From: Parvularia atlantis
Lineage: Eukaryota > Opisthokonta > Rotosphaerida
Assembly: GCA_943704415.1 (NCBI GenBank)
Contig: CALSCO010000051.1
Coordinates: 1 to 13,798, forward strand
DNA: 13,798 nucleotides
Direction of reading: 5' to 3'
A program made the position numbers and the translations under genes. The notes under the pieces are model-generated. The model was not told the origin of the DNA and did not search any database. It saw nothing but the letters and a program-made list of their open reading frames with translations. Below, one piece after another: positions 1 through 8,205 of the stretch (position 1 is its first letter; every line of letters starts with the position of its first letter).

Positions 1-160
1 AGCAACACGACGCTGCGTTCGTGAGCGACGCACGCTGTGTGGCCTGCAGACGCGACCGCAGAAAGGCCACCCAGGCATCGATGCCGCTCGACGACGCATC
101 GACGCACAGCCGGGCCAGGTGCGCACGCAGCACCAGCAGGAGGCTGCCCGGCAATCCGTA
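1..160 (-). other. Window-edge stretch, possible partial exon
   Basis: No gene can be fixed here. The minus strand has an open frame running off the window edge with a protein-like composition (it contains LLLVLRAHLARLCVDASSSG). A TGA lies just upstream in that frame and no start codon or clear splice acceptor joins it to anything. The plus strand is also open over the same bases, so openness alone is weak evidence in DNA this GC-rich. It could be an exon of a gene lying mostly outside the window, or intergenic sequence. Confidence 0.2.
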
Positions 161-306
161 GCACCCTCACTGGCGTGCGGTCTGTTCCCAGTGACGAGTG
201 CATGATCAGCAGACGTCGGTCAGGGCACTGGCTTTACATCGTCTCCCTGACCACTCGCAAGCACGCCCGCCTCCACAAAGACGCGAACTCAGCCCTCTTG
301 TGCTGT
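161..306 (+). repeat. Dispersed repeat, copy A (upstream of AFG1)
   Basis: This copy matches 9957-10198. Two blocks are identical between the copies: 176-227 (starting tgcggtctgttccc) and 228-284 (from ctggctttacatc to aaagacgc). Short matches follow at gaactcagc and near ttgtgctgt. Compared with copy B, this copy lacks a 21-bp block, a 51-bp block and a block of roughly 30 bp, and it has 8 extra bases near its left end. Its right end lies about 105 bp before the AFG1 start codon. I see no long terminal repeat, transposase or tRNA-like box. The bases from 307 to 411 hold nothing I recognise. Confidence 0.9.
218..252. repeat. Inverted repeat inside the dispersed repeat
   Basis: ggtcaggg at 218-225 is the exact reverse complement of ccctgacc at 245-252, with a 19-nt spacer. 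The same arms occur in copy B, where the spacer is 21 nt longer. It could form a stem in RNA or be a dyad protein site. The role is unknown. Confidence 0.5.
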
Positions 307-410
307 CACGGTGCAGCGCAGCAGCCTCGTGCTCTGCTGCAGCAGCAAGCAGCGAGGGCTCGTCCCGCGTACGTGTGCGACTGAGAGGCTTCGGGGGTGT
401 TGAGCGGCGC

Positions 411-561
411 GATGCAGCGCATACTCGCAGCGGCAGCAAGCACACGTCCTTCTACACGCGCCTGCTCTGAGCAGCGCGCACTGCAAATGCAGCGCGCACG
501 GCTCTTGCGGCCGCTCGTCCCTCCACACGCGCCCGCTGAGCAGCGCACTCGCAGCGGCTCC
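411..561 (+). repeat. Imperfect tandem duplication in the AFG1 presequence region
   Basis: Segments starting at 412 and 487 both begin atgcagcgc. Both continue through related blocks (cgtcc-t-c-acacgcgcc, then gagcagcgc), with small indels between them. The duplication yields two in-frame ATG codons, each followed by Gln-Arg, at the head of a likely targeting peptide. The similarity is partial and could owe something to base composition. Confidence 0.45.
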
Positions 562-2257
562 TCCGTCCACGTCGCGGGGCGCGTGGCGCTCGCGCGGCTG
601 GCGAGCGGCGCCGCGGCGACGGCACGGACAGACGGGCCGCGTGCGCTGTACGAGCGGCTCGTGGCGGAGCGGCAGATGCGCGCCGATCCGCGGCAGCTGG
701 AGGCCGTCGTGCGGCTGCAGCGCTTCCACGACGCGATCAACGCGCCGCGCGCGGCAGACCACGGCGGCGTGCGGCGCTCGCTCTGGTCGGCGCTGTTCTG
801 GCAGACGGACGCGGGGCGCGCGGATGAGGGCGGCGGCGAGGGCGACGGCGAGGGCGGGCGCGGCATCTACCTCTTCGGTGCGCGCGATCCGCACACGTGC
901 GGCATCGGCATCGTCGTGCCCTGCTGACGCAGCGTCCGATGATGCGCGCAAAGGGGGCGTCGGCACGGGCAAGACGCGGCTGATGGTGCGGCACTCTGCT
1001 GCGCTCTCGTGCGTCTCTCACGTGCCGCACGTGCATCGTCGCAGGACATCCTGTACGAGGCGCAGCCGCCCGGCACGCCCAAGCGGCGCACGCACTTCCA
1101 CGCGTTCATGTTGGACGTGCACGCGCGCGGCCACGCCATGCGCCAGGTGCTCTGCGTGCGTTCGCCCTTTGCGCGCTCACCCGCGGCCCGCAGTCCGCGC
1201 CGCAGCTCGACGCGCTGCCGGCCCTCGCCGACCGGATCGCGCGCGAGGCGCGGCTGCTCTGCTTCGACGAGTTCCAGGTGACGGACGTGGCCGACGCGAT
1301 GATCCTCCAGCGCCTGTTCAGCGGGCTGTTTGCGCGCGGCGTCAACGTCGTCTTCACGTCGAACCGGTGTGCGCCTTGCCCGCCCTCGTCTCTCGTCTTT
1401 GCCGTTTGATCGCCCTCGTCGTCCGCAGCGAGCCCGAGGAGCTGTACAAGAACGGGCTCAACCGCGCGCTCTTCCTTCCGTTCATCGCGCTGCTGCGCGA
1501 GCGCTGCGACGTGTACCGCCTCGACTCTGGCGTCGACTACCGCAAGCTGTTTGCGGCCAGCCTGAGCCGGACGTACTACGCGCCCCCGACCGTGCTCGTG
1601 GCCGGGCGCGAGGCCGACTCGGCGTACCTGACCGAGGAGGCGCTCAAGAGCGCGTCGCTGGCGCTGCACGAGGCGTTCGACCAGCTGACGCACGGGCGCG
1701 CACACGAGCGCGTCGTCGTCGACACCATCCCCGGCAAGCGCCTGCTTGTGCCGCGCAGCACCGAGGCCGTCGCATGGTTCGAGTTTGCCGACCTCTGCGA
1801 GGCGCCGCTGGGCCCGGCCGAGTACATCGCGCTCACGCGGCGGTTCCGCACGCTCTTCGTCCACGGCGTGCCGCGCTTCTCGATCGCGCACAACGTGCGT
1901 CTCGCCCTCAGCCTCGTCTCGACGCTGCGTCGTGTGACGCGGACCGCGCACGCAGCACAACGCCATGCGCCGCTTCATCAGCCTGATTGACGTCGCGTAC
2001 GAGAGCCACACGCGCCTGTACCTCTCGGCCGCCGCGCCCCCGCTGCTGCTCTACCAGCCCGAGTCGCACTCTGGTGCGCAGGCCCTTGTGCAACTGCGCA
2101 CAACCACGGCTGACGCAGCGAAGCGCAAGGCGCGTTTGCGGGCGAGGAGGAGCACTTTGCCTTTGACAGGACCGTCTCGCGCCTCATCGAGATGCAGAGC
2201 GAGGCGTACCTCCGCCGCACCAAGACAAGTCGTGAGGCCTGCGTTCCTGTGACTTGA
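412..2257 (+). CDS. AFG1: AFG1-like mitochondrial AAA+ ATPase (AFG1L/LACE1, ZapE family)
   Basis: Exons: 412-877, 954-985, 1045-1146, 1194-1366, 1429-1894, 1956-2073, 2124-2257. They join to 496 aa, near the 481 aa of human AFG1L. Walker A GGVGTGKT falls at residues 156-163, rebuilt exactly across intron 1. Walker B is [11 protein letters not shown] (about 221-231), and FTSNR at about 254-258 resembles sensor 1. Further family blocks are [28 protein letters not shown] and the C-terminal [20 protein letters not shown]. The N-terminus is rich in Arg and Ala with almost no acidic residues, consistent with a mitochondrial presequence; family members act in mitochondrial protein quality control. 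ATG 412 is the first ATG in frame; ATG 487 is an alternative. The fourth exon could instead begin 12 nt later at a second in-frame cag. The stop is 227 bp from the convergent ankyrin gene's stop, and nothing is visible between them. Confidence 0.93.
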
Positions 2258-2484
2258 GAGCCTCGTGTACACCGGTCGAGGCTCGGCGATCGGGTGTCGT
2301 CGCTCACGGCACAGCACAGGACCGGCTATGACCACAGCGTGCCGACGGTGATGCTGCTCCGTCCCACGGCGCTTTGTCGCGAAGGACGAGCAATGGCATG
2401 CGCGTGTACTGCGACACAGACAAAGGCAAAGACACGCGAGAAACTCCTGGCACAGGTGCTAGGCTGGGCGCACGACGCACTCGG

Positions 2485-5400
2485 TTAGACGTAGACGGCG
2501 GTGACGGTGCGCGGGATCGGCTTCTGCTCGAGCTGTCGGCGGTACGGCGAGAGTTTGCCGTTGATGTGCAGGTGGATCGTGAAGTCCGCCACGACGCAGC
2601 TGTGCGCAGCGAGTGAGCGATCGCGCACGGCCCTAGCGGGGCCAAACGCACTTCGCGATATCTGGGTCAGCCAGGACGAACGCGCGCAGCTCGGCGTAGG
2701 TCGGCTCGGCGTCAACGCTGCAGGCGAACGTGCCAAGCACGGCGTTGTCCTCGCGGCTCACCACGTGCACCTCGCGCTTGGCCACCTGTGAGCGCGAATG
2801 TCAGTATCTGACAACAAGGCAGCGGCAACAAACGCACCACGGCGAGCTTGCTCATTTTCTCGTTCATCTGCTGCAGGTTGCGGTTGACCGCCGAGAGGTC
2901 GCCCGCGACGTGGTGCGTGGGCGGGGGTCCGGTCAGCTGCGCACACGCTTCGTCAGGCACGGCTGCGGCTCTCCAGATGCATGCGCACCGTCTGCTTGGG
3001 TGGCTCTGGTCGCTTGATGGCCGCTGGCTGGACTGTCACAGCTTGCTGTGGAGCAGATGCACGGTCGCCGAGCAGCTCGGTCTGGAGCGCTTCGAGCGGC
3101 GGCAAGATCGGCTTTTTGTCCATCAGAAACAGGAGCACTTTGGCGGCGTCACCCACGGCCAGCTTCTGCGCGCGCTCGCTGTGCGGCTGGAAGACAAGCA
3201 TCTGCGCAACCTGCGTCGCACTTGTGCGCAGCCAGCCCAACCACTGCCAACCACAGCACGTCAGCCACCGCATACGCCGAACGGCGCCGCGCACCGAGTC
3301 ATCTTTCGGCGCCGCAGCACCAGCACGCTTGAGCTCCTCGCGGCGTGCCTCAACGGCGAGGGCGGCGAGCTGGTCGATCAGGTTGTACATTCGCGTCGGG
3401 TTCGTCTCTACCAGTACGCGCTGCAGACGCTCGCGCTGGCGGTCGCGCATGCATGGTCAGCGCGAGCACAGAGCACGGACGCACTGCTGTGGCACCTGCT
3501 GCTTCTCGCCAAAGTGGTCGATCACGGCCGAGACGACCCACGCCGCGATGCTCACACCGGGAATCGAGCCCGCCATACTGTCGATCAGCTTGACACCCCT
3601 GCGTGCGTGCCGAGCGCGTCAGCAAAGCCTCATGTGCGGCACAGCAGCATCACGCACTTTGCGACGGTCGCCGACGCGTCGTTGCGGTTGAGCACGGCAA
3701 CGCCCGACTGCACGGCCAGCGCGCCTGCACGTTCGCCTCGAGTCAGTGTACACAGCGCACAGCAAAGCGGCGCACGCGCACCGGTGTAGCATCCGTTGAT
3801 GATCTCCTGGAACGTGTCAAAGTACGCGCAGAGGTCGCGGTCGAGCACGATCGCCTGGCGGCGCTCGTCCGCAGCGCGCTTGTGCTTGAACCATGCGCTC
3901 ATGGGCTCCGTCAGCCGGCGCATGGTCTCAAGCGCGGCCTAGGCAGGGGCGACGTCAGTAGCCACTGGCACAGCGCACACCCTGAACGCACCCGATGTTC
4001 CTCGAGCTGTTGGCCCACACGCGCCTCTTGCTCGTGGATCCGTGCCTCCTGCTCGCGCACACGCGAATCTTGCTTGTGGACTTGCGCCTCCAGCTCGCAG
4101 ATACTCGAGCGCAAACGCGCCTCCAGTGCCGCTGCCTGCTCGCGGTTGCCGCGCTCAATCGACTCGCGGAAATCGGCAAGCGCCTGATGTGAGTCCACGG
4201 ACGAGCTGGACACGGGCGGCGCATCAATCACGACAGTCGCCCTCTTGTTAACGATCGCCGCATCTGACCGCCACCGGGTTCAGCACGCAGTCAGGCGTAG
4301 ACGTCAGGCGCACCAGCGGGATGCCGGTCGGCCCATAGCTGGTCAGCGGTGCAGCCAGTCTCGTCGCGTGCCGTGCGGTCCGCGCCCGCAGCCACGAGCA
4401 GGTCGAAGATGGCACGGTCGTCGCAGCAGAGGGCGGCGTAGAGAAGCGGCGTTTCGCGCTTGTTCGTGCGCGCATCGATGTCACAGCCAGCGGCAACGAG
4501 AGCCTGCGTGCGCCACAGTATGTAAGCCCGCACGCCACAGCACTACCGGCACGAGTACCTCGATTAGCACAGTGTGCTTGGCCTGGACTGCAAGATGAAG
4601 AGCCGTGCGCCACGTGCCATCTGCAAAGCAGAAAATAAGGGACTATGAAGGGCACGGTGCGTACGCACCATTCAGCGGCGTGCGCACGTCGAAACCGGCA
4701 GAAAGAGCGGCTTGTAGAGTGGCCAGGTCATTGATGCTGAGCAGGAGTGACTGTTGCCGAGCGGCCTCGGCGGCTCGCAACTCGGCCTCGGCGGCTCGCA
4801 AGTCGGCCGTGCGGCGTTCGAACGCAGCGCGGCGCTCGGCGGCCTTGCGCGGGTCCGCGGCATGAGCGCGCAGAAGGGTTGCGACATCGTTGTGCTTCTG
4901 GCTCTCCGCGGCCATCAGCACTGTGCCGTTTGCTTCCGTGAGGCATGGTCAATAAGCAGTACGCAGGCTACAGGGACACGGCACGCACACTTAACCTTCA
5001 GGCTGGCATCAGCACCGGCATCGAGCAGGAGCTGCACCACATCCTTGTGACCGTTCTCCGCGGCGACGTACAGCGGCGTGGCGCCGTCTGCGCGACCGTG
5101 TGAGGTGAGCCGAGCCGAGCATGCACAATGGCACATACCCTTCTGCGGCTGATCTTTCGCCGCGCCCGCGCGCAGCAGCGTCTCCACCACGTCCTTGTGG
5201 CCATTCTGCGCGGCGATGTGCAGCGGTGTCCAGCCGTCTGCGCGTCCGTCCGAGGTGAGCGCCGCCGAGCAAGCAAAACGGCATATACCCTTCTTCGGCT
5301 GATCCTTGGCCGCGCCCGCGCGCAGCAGCGACTCAACGACGTCCTTGTGGCCTTCCTGCGCGGCGATGAACAGGGGAGTGCAGCCATCTGCGCGTCCGTG

Positions 5401-6350
5401 TGAGGTGAGCGCAGCCGAGCAAGCACAATGGCACATACAGTCGTCCGTTTGATCCTTGGCCACACCCGCGCGCAGCAGCGTCTCCACCACGTCCTTGTGA
5501 CCGTTGTAAGCGGCGACGGACAGCGGCGTGAAGCCGTCTGCGCGTCCGTGCGAGGTGAGCGCCGCCGAGCATGCACAACGGCACACACCCTTCTCCGGTT
5601 GATCCTTGGCCGCGCCCGCGCGCAGCAGCGTCTCCACCACATCCTTGTGCCCATTCTGCGCGGCGATGTACAGGGGCGTGGTGCCGTCTGCGTGACCGTG
5701 TGAGGTTAGCGCAGCCTAGCATGTACAACGACACACACCCTTCATCGGCTGATCCTTCGCCACGTTCGCGCGCAGCAGCGTCTCCACCACGTCCTTGTGG
5801 CCGTTCTGCGCGGCGATGTACAGCGGCGTGGCGCCGTCTGCGCGACCGTGTGAGGTGAGCGCCGCCGAGCATGCACAATAGCACACACCCTTATGCGGCT
5901 GATCCTTGGCCGCGCCCCCGCGCAGCAGCGTCTCCACCACGTCCTTGTGGCCGTTCTCCGCGGCGACGCACAGGGGCGTGAAGCCGTCTGCGCGTCCGTG
6001 CGGAGTGAGCGCCGCCGAGCATGCACAACGGCACACACTCTTCGTCGGCTGATCCTTGGCCGCGCCCGCGCGCAGCAGCGTCTCCACGACGTCCTTGTGG
6101 CCTTCCTGCGCGGCGACGCACAGCGGCGTCGAGCCATCTGCGTGCCGCTGATGAGCTGTCGCGCCAGTGCGCCTTAACTGCGCGCACGTTCGTTCTCCGC
6201 CCAGTTGGCGTTGCCCGGCGTCTTCTTGAGCTCGCGCTGCACGTCGGCGAGCCTGCCGTCACACGCCGCGTCCCACAGCGCTGTGGTGCCGCACGCCGTG
6301 AGCCGCGCGCGCCGCCGTCTTTCCCCGTTTCCCCCGAAGGCACCAGCCAT
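2485..6350 (-). CDS. Ankyrin-repeat and coiled-coil protein, 21 exons
   Basis: Exons (minus): 6350-6188, 6137-6039, 5987-5889, 5837-5739, 5687-5589, 5537-5439, 5387-5289, 5237-5139, 5087-4989, 4920-4669, 4620-4559, 4503-4314, 4263-3992, 3938-3782, 3724-3658, 3598-3496, 3435-3295, 3243-2989, 2936-2838, 2785-2652, 2599-2485. All phases agree, giving 933 aa. Order: capping repeat (TALWDAACDGRLADVQRELK); eight ankyrin repeats (about 55-318); a half repeat; an Ala/Glu/Arg coiled coil (about 340-372); more ankyrin repeats (about 405-480); a second heptad coiled coil (about 505-577, REQEARIHEQEARV); a hydrophobic segment GSIPGVSIAAWVVSAVI (662-678); a Pro-rich linker; and an unrecognised C-terminus. 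Likely a cytosolic binding scaffold; the partner is unknown. An optional 63-bp in-frame intron in exon 1 (donor gtgcct) would shorten the N-terminus by 21 residues. The 3' exon chain rests on phase and splice motifs, not on homology. Confidence 0.82.
4762..4808 (-). repeat. 21-bp tandem repeat encoding LRAAEAx heptads
   Basis: A 19-base stretch starting cggcctcggcggctc occurs at 4762-4780 and again at 4783-4801, with a partial third copy after it. On the minus strand it encodes consecutive seven-residue units LRAAEAE and LRAAEAA. A coiled coil appears to have grown by 21-bp steps. Confidence 0.8.
4989..6137 (-). repeat. 150-bp tandem array: 99-nt ankyrin exon plus 51-nt intron
   Basis: The marker gatccttggc and its variants recur at 6051, 5901, 5751, 5601, 5451, 5301 and 5151, an exact 150-bp period. 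Each unit is one 99-nt exon encoding a 33-residue repeat followed by a 51-nt intron. Introns run gtgtgtgcc or gtatgtgcc, then gctcac or gctaac, then gcgcag or acgcag. Two of them (6038-5988 and 5588-5538) differ at only 2 of 51 positions. The eighth exon (5087-4989) also has 99 nt but is followed by an unrelated 68-nt intron. All introns in the array are phase 1, so each exon is a symmetrical module. Confidence 0.95.
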
Positions 6351-6472
6351 CTTCTTCTCGCGCCGAAATGTACCAGGCTGCGTGCGCTCATGTTTCCGAC
6401 TTCCATCACTGCTGCGCCTGATGCACCGCCTATGTGCGCGCGCGTAGCTTGCAGTGCGTCTTTGCCCTAAGG

Positions 6473-7055
6473 CTCGACCTTGGTGCCGCCCACCTGTCGT
6501 CCGTCTCCCCGTTGCGGCCGCATCGCGCCCTCGTCCCGCATCCGCAGCTGCTGCGCCGACTGCATCGTGGCCCGTGCGACGCCGAGTGAGCGACGGCGCC
6601 TGTGATGCCGCACATGGCAGAGCGATCAGCTACGCCTGGCGAACGAGGCGCTGGTGCAGTACCGCACGGCCTGGCGTGGCGCGACCCTTCATCGGCAAGA
6701 CCGCGACGATCGGCCTGCTGCGATTGAGCCGCTCGACGTCTGCGGGCGTTGAGCCCGCCACACACAGTGGTTCGCACTCGCCCGTTGACTGCACGCCACC
6801 ATGCACTGGCGCTGCATCCGCGCGTACCTCGAGGCCGATATCGCGCTGGTGAACGTGGGTACACCGAGTTCAAAGCGCAGCAGCATGCCCCGCAGTCGAG
6901 GCCGGCCTGCACGTCCAGCGCGTGCGGCGCGAACTCATCTCCGACCACACTGTCAGCGTGAACCGCTGGTCTCCTGGTCCTCGCGAACCGACGACCTGCG
7001 TGAGACGCACGGTGACCGCGAGAATAAGCCTGTGCTGGAGCCGTATCGCTCCTGA
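6473..7055 (+). CDS. Possible small gene, exon structure unresolved
   Basis: I do not recognise a product. Protein-like plus-strand segments are present but sit in different frames: 6473-6573 (contains HPQLLRRLHRG), 6623-6737 (QLRLANEALVQYRTAWRGAT), 6801-6857 (HWRCIRAYLEADIALVN) and 6957-7055 (SSRTDDLRETHGDRENKPVL, ending EPYRS and TGA). The first two join well through a 49-bp intron with donor gtgcga (6574-6622). The later joins need introns of unusual length (96, 37 and 44 bp) or a sequence error, and no start codon is convincing; ATG 6421, ATG 6432 and ATG 6801 (context gccaccatg) are candidates. The position fits a real gene: it would be divergent from the ankyrin gene and end 58 bp before the OTU1 stop. 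A pseudogene is possible. Confidence 0.3.
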
Positions 7056-7113
7056 TGTACGTGGATGCCAGCGTGTGCATATGGACGTTGCTGCCGCCGC
7101 CACACGACCCCAC

Positions 7114-8172
7114 TCACCCCATGTACTCTTTAAAGTCGGCGTGGCCCGTCTCGAGCGCGTGCTGCTGCACGCCCTTCTGTCCGCGCAGGCCCTTGTTGCA
7201 CACGGCGCACTGCACGTCAAAGCTGGCCAGGTCGGTAAACTCGTGCCCCTGTCAGTGTGTCGCGCCCAGTCGGTCGCACGTGCGGCGATGACATACACGC
7301 GACGCACCTTGTGAGCCTCGGCGGCGAGGTCGTGCGCCATGGCCATGAGCGTCTGGAGGCGCTGGTCGTTGGCGAGGTCGACGACCGTGACGTCGTTGCT
7401 CTCGGGCGCGCTGGGCGTGTCGGCGAGGGCGAGGGCGTCGTAGTGGATGCCGTTGTAGATCACAAAAACGCCCTGCTTGTGACCGGCGCCCTCGCCAAAG
7501 TGGTCGATGCGCAGCGTCTGCGGTCCGCGCGCCGTCAGCAGCGCGGGGCGCGTGCGGGGCAGCCGTGCCTGGATGTCGACGGCAAAGATCATGCTGCGAA
7601 AGTGCTCGGCAAAGATCGCGAGCTCGATGGCGCCGCCCCAGCTCTGCGGCTTGACGATCCACGCGCAGTACTCGGCGGGCGGCTTGCCGAGCACGGCCTC
7701 GCTGAACGTCGCCGGGTCGGCCGCGATCTTGTCGGCGATGACGCGGCGCAGCTGAGGGGCGAGTGTGCGCGCCTTGCCTTGCAGCACGTACCTGATGCGC
7801 CCCACGTCAGCGCTGACTCGGACGCGGCACGCCGTGGCTGACGTGAGCGCACCCGACGCTGTTGAAGAGGCAGTTGTTGTCGTCCGCGATCACGCGCCGC
7901 ACCATCGTTTTGGCAACGGGCACGGGCGACGCAGCGGCCGCGCCCTCGACGATGATCACGTCGCCCGCGCGCAGCCCGAGCTCGATCAGCGGCCGCGCAT
8001 CATCACCAGCGGGCAGCACGGCGGGCGGGAACCCTGTTTTCAGCACGATCACGTCTATGCCGATGCCCGTCGCCGCAGCCGCCGCCCGCCGCAGATCGCC
8101 AAACGTGCCGCTCGCCAGCGCCACGTCGCGCAGCGCGGTCGGCGGCGTCTTGGCCGAGCGAACGCGCAGCAT
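7114..8172 (-). CDS. OTU1: Ubiquitin thioesterase OTU1 (YOD1 family)
   Basis: Exons: 8172-7853, 7791-7569, 7517-7308, 7248-7114, giving 295 aa; yeast Otu1 is 301 aa. Three parts are visible. An N-terminal UBX-like domain (about 1-77) ends GLRAGDVIIVEG. An OTU cysteine-protease domain carries DDNNC with nucleophile Cys101, then YCAWI, SWGGAIEL and RIDHFGE, with catalytic His206 in YNGIHYD. A C-terminal C2H2 finger has Cys265, Cys268, His281 and His287, spaced C-x2-C-x12-H-x5-H as in human YOD1. In yeast and animals this enzyme trims ubiquitin chains with Cdc48/p97 in ER-associated degradation. Intron 2 (7568-7518) has a GC donor and is 51 nt without a stop; removing it restores VDIQ|TLRIDHFGE, matching the family. 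The start sits at the first residues of the UBX-like domain, 33 bp from the divergent hydrolase start. Confidence 0.95.
7518..7568 (-). other. GC-AG intron in OTU1
   Basis: Read on the minus strand the junction is CAG|gcacgg ... ctgctgac ... ccgcag|ACG. It is 51 nt with no in-frame stop, so reading through it would insert 17 Arg/Pro-rich residues where known OTU1 proteins have none. Confidence 0.85.
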
Positions 8173-8205
8173 CGCGACCTGTATACACGCAGCTGTCAAA
8201 TCAGG
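8173..8205. promoter_or_regulatory. 33-bp gap between divergent start codons
   Basis: Only 33 bp separate the ATG of OTU1 (minus, 8172) from the ATG of the secreted hydrolase (plus, 8206). It contains the 8-bp palindrome tgtataca (8180-8187), a symmetrical TATA-like element. A core promoter and both 5' leaders can hardly fit, so transcription of at least one gene probably begins inside the other. The promoter role is inferred from position. Confidence 0.5.

Noticed and set aside
161-306. tRNA, rRNA or spliced-leader gene in the dispersed repeat
   Set aside because: No cloverleaf, A/B box pair or snRNA-like Sm site was recognisable by eye.
2953-2955. Stop after MHLESRSRA as a gene end on the minus strand
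   Set aside because: It falls in the 52-bp intron 2988-2937, and splicing continues the frame.
4291-4293. TGA taken as the end of the ankyrin protein
   Set aside because: It lies inside a 50-bp intron (donor gtgcgc, branch-like ctgaa, cag end). Removal leads in phase into the coiled coil. An early-stop isoform remains possible if the intron is retained.
5088-5738. 17-residue Cys-rich inserts between ankyrin repeats
   Set aside because: They are 51-nt introns with donor, branch and acceptor signals, and one copy contains a stop.
4989-6137. CRISPR-like array from regular spacing
   Set aside because: The whole 150-bp unit is repeated, there are no unique spacers, and each unit encodes an ankyrin repeat.
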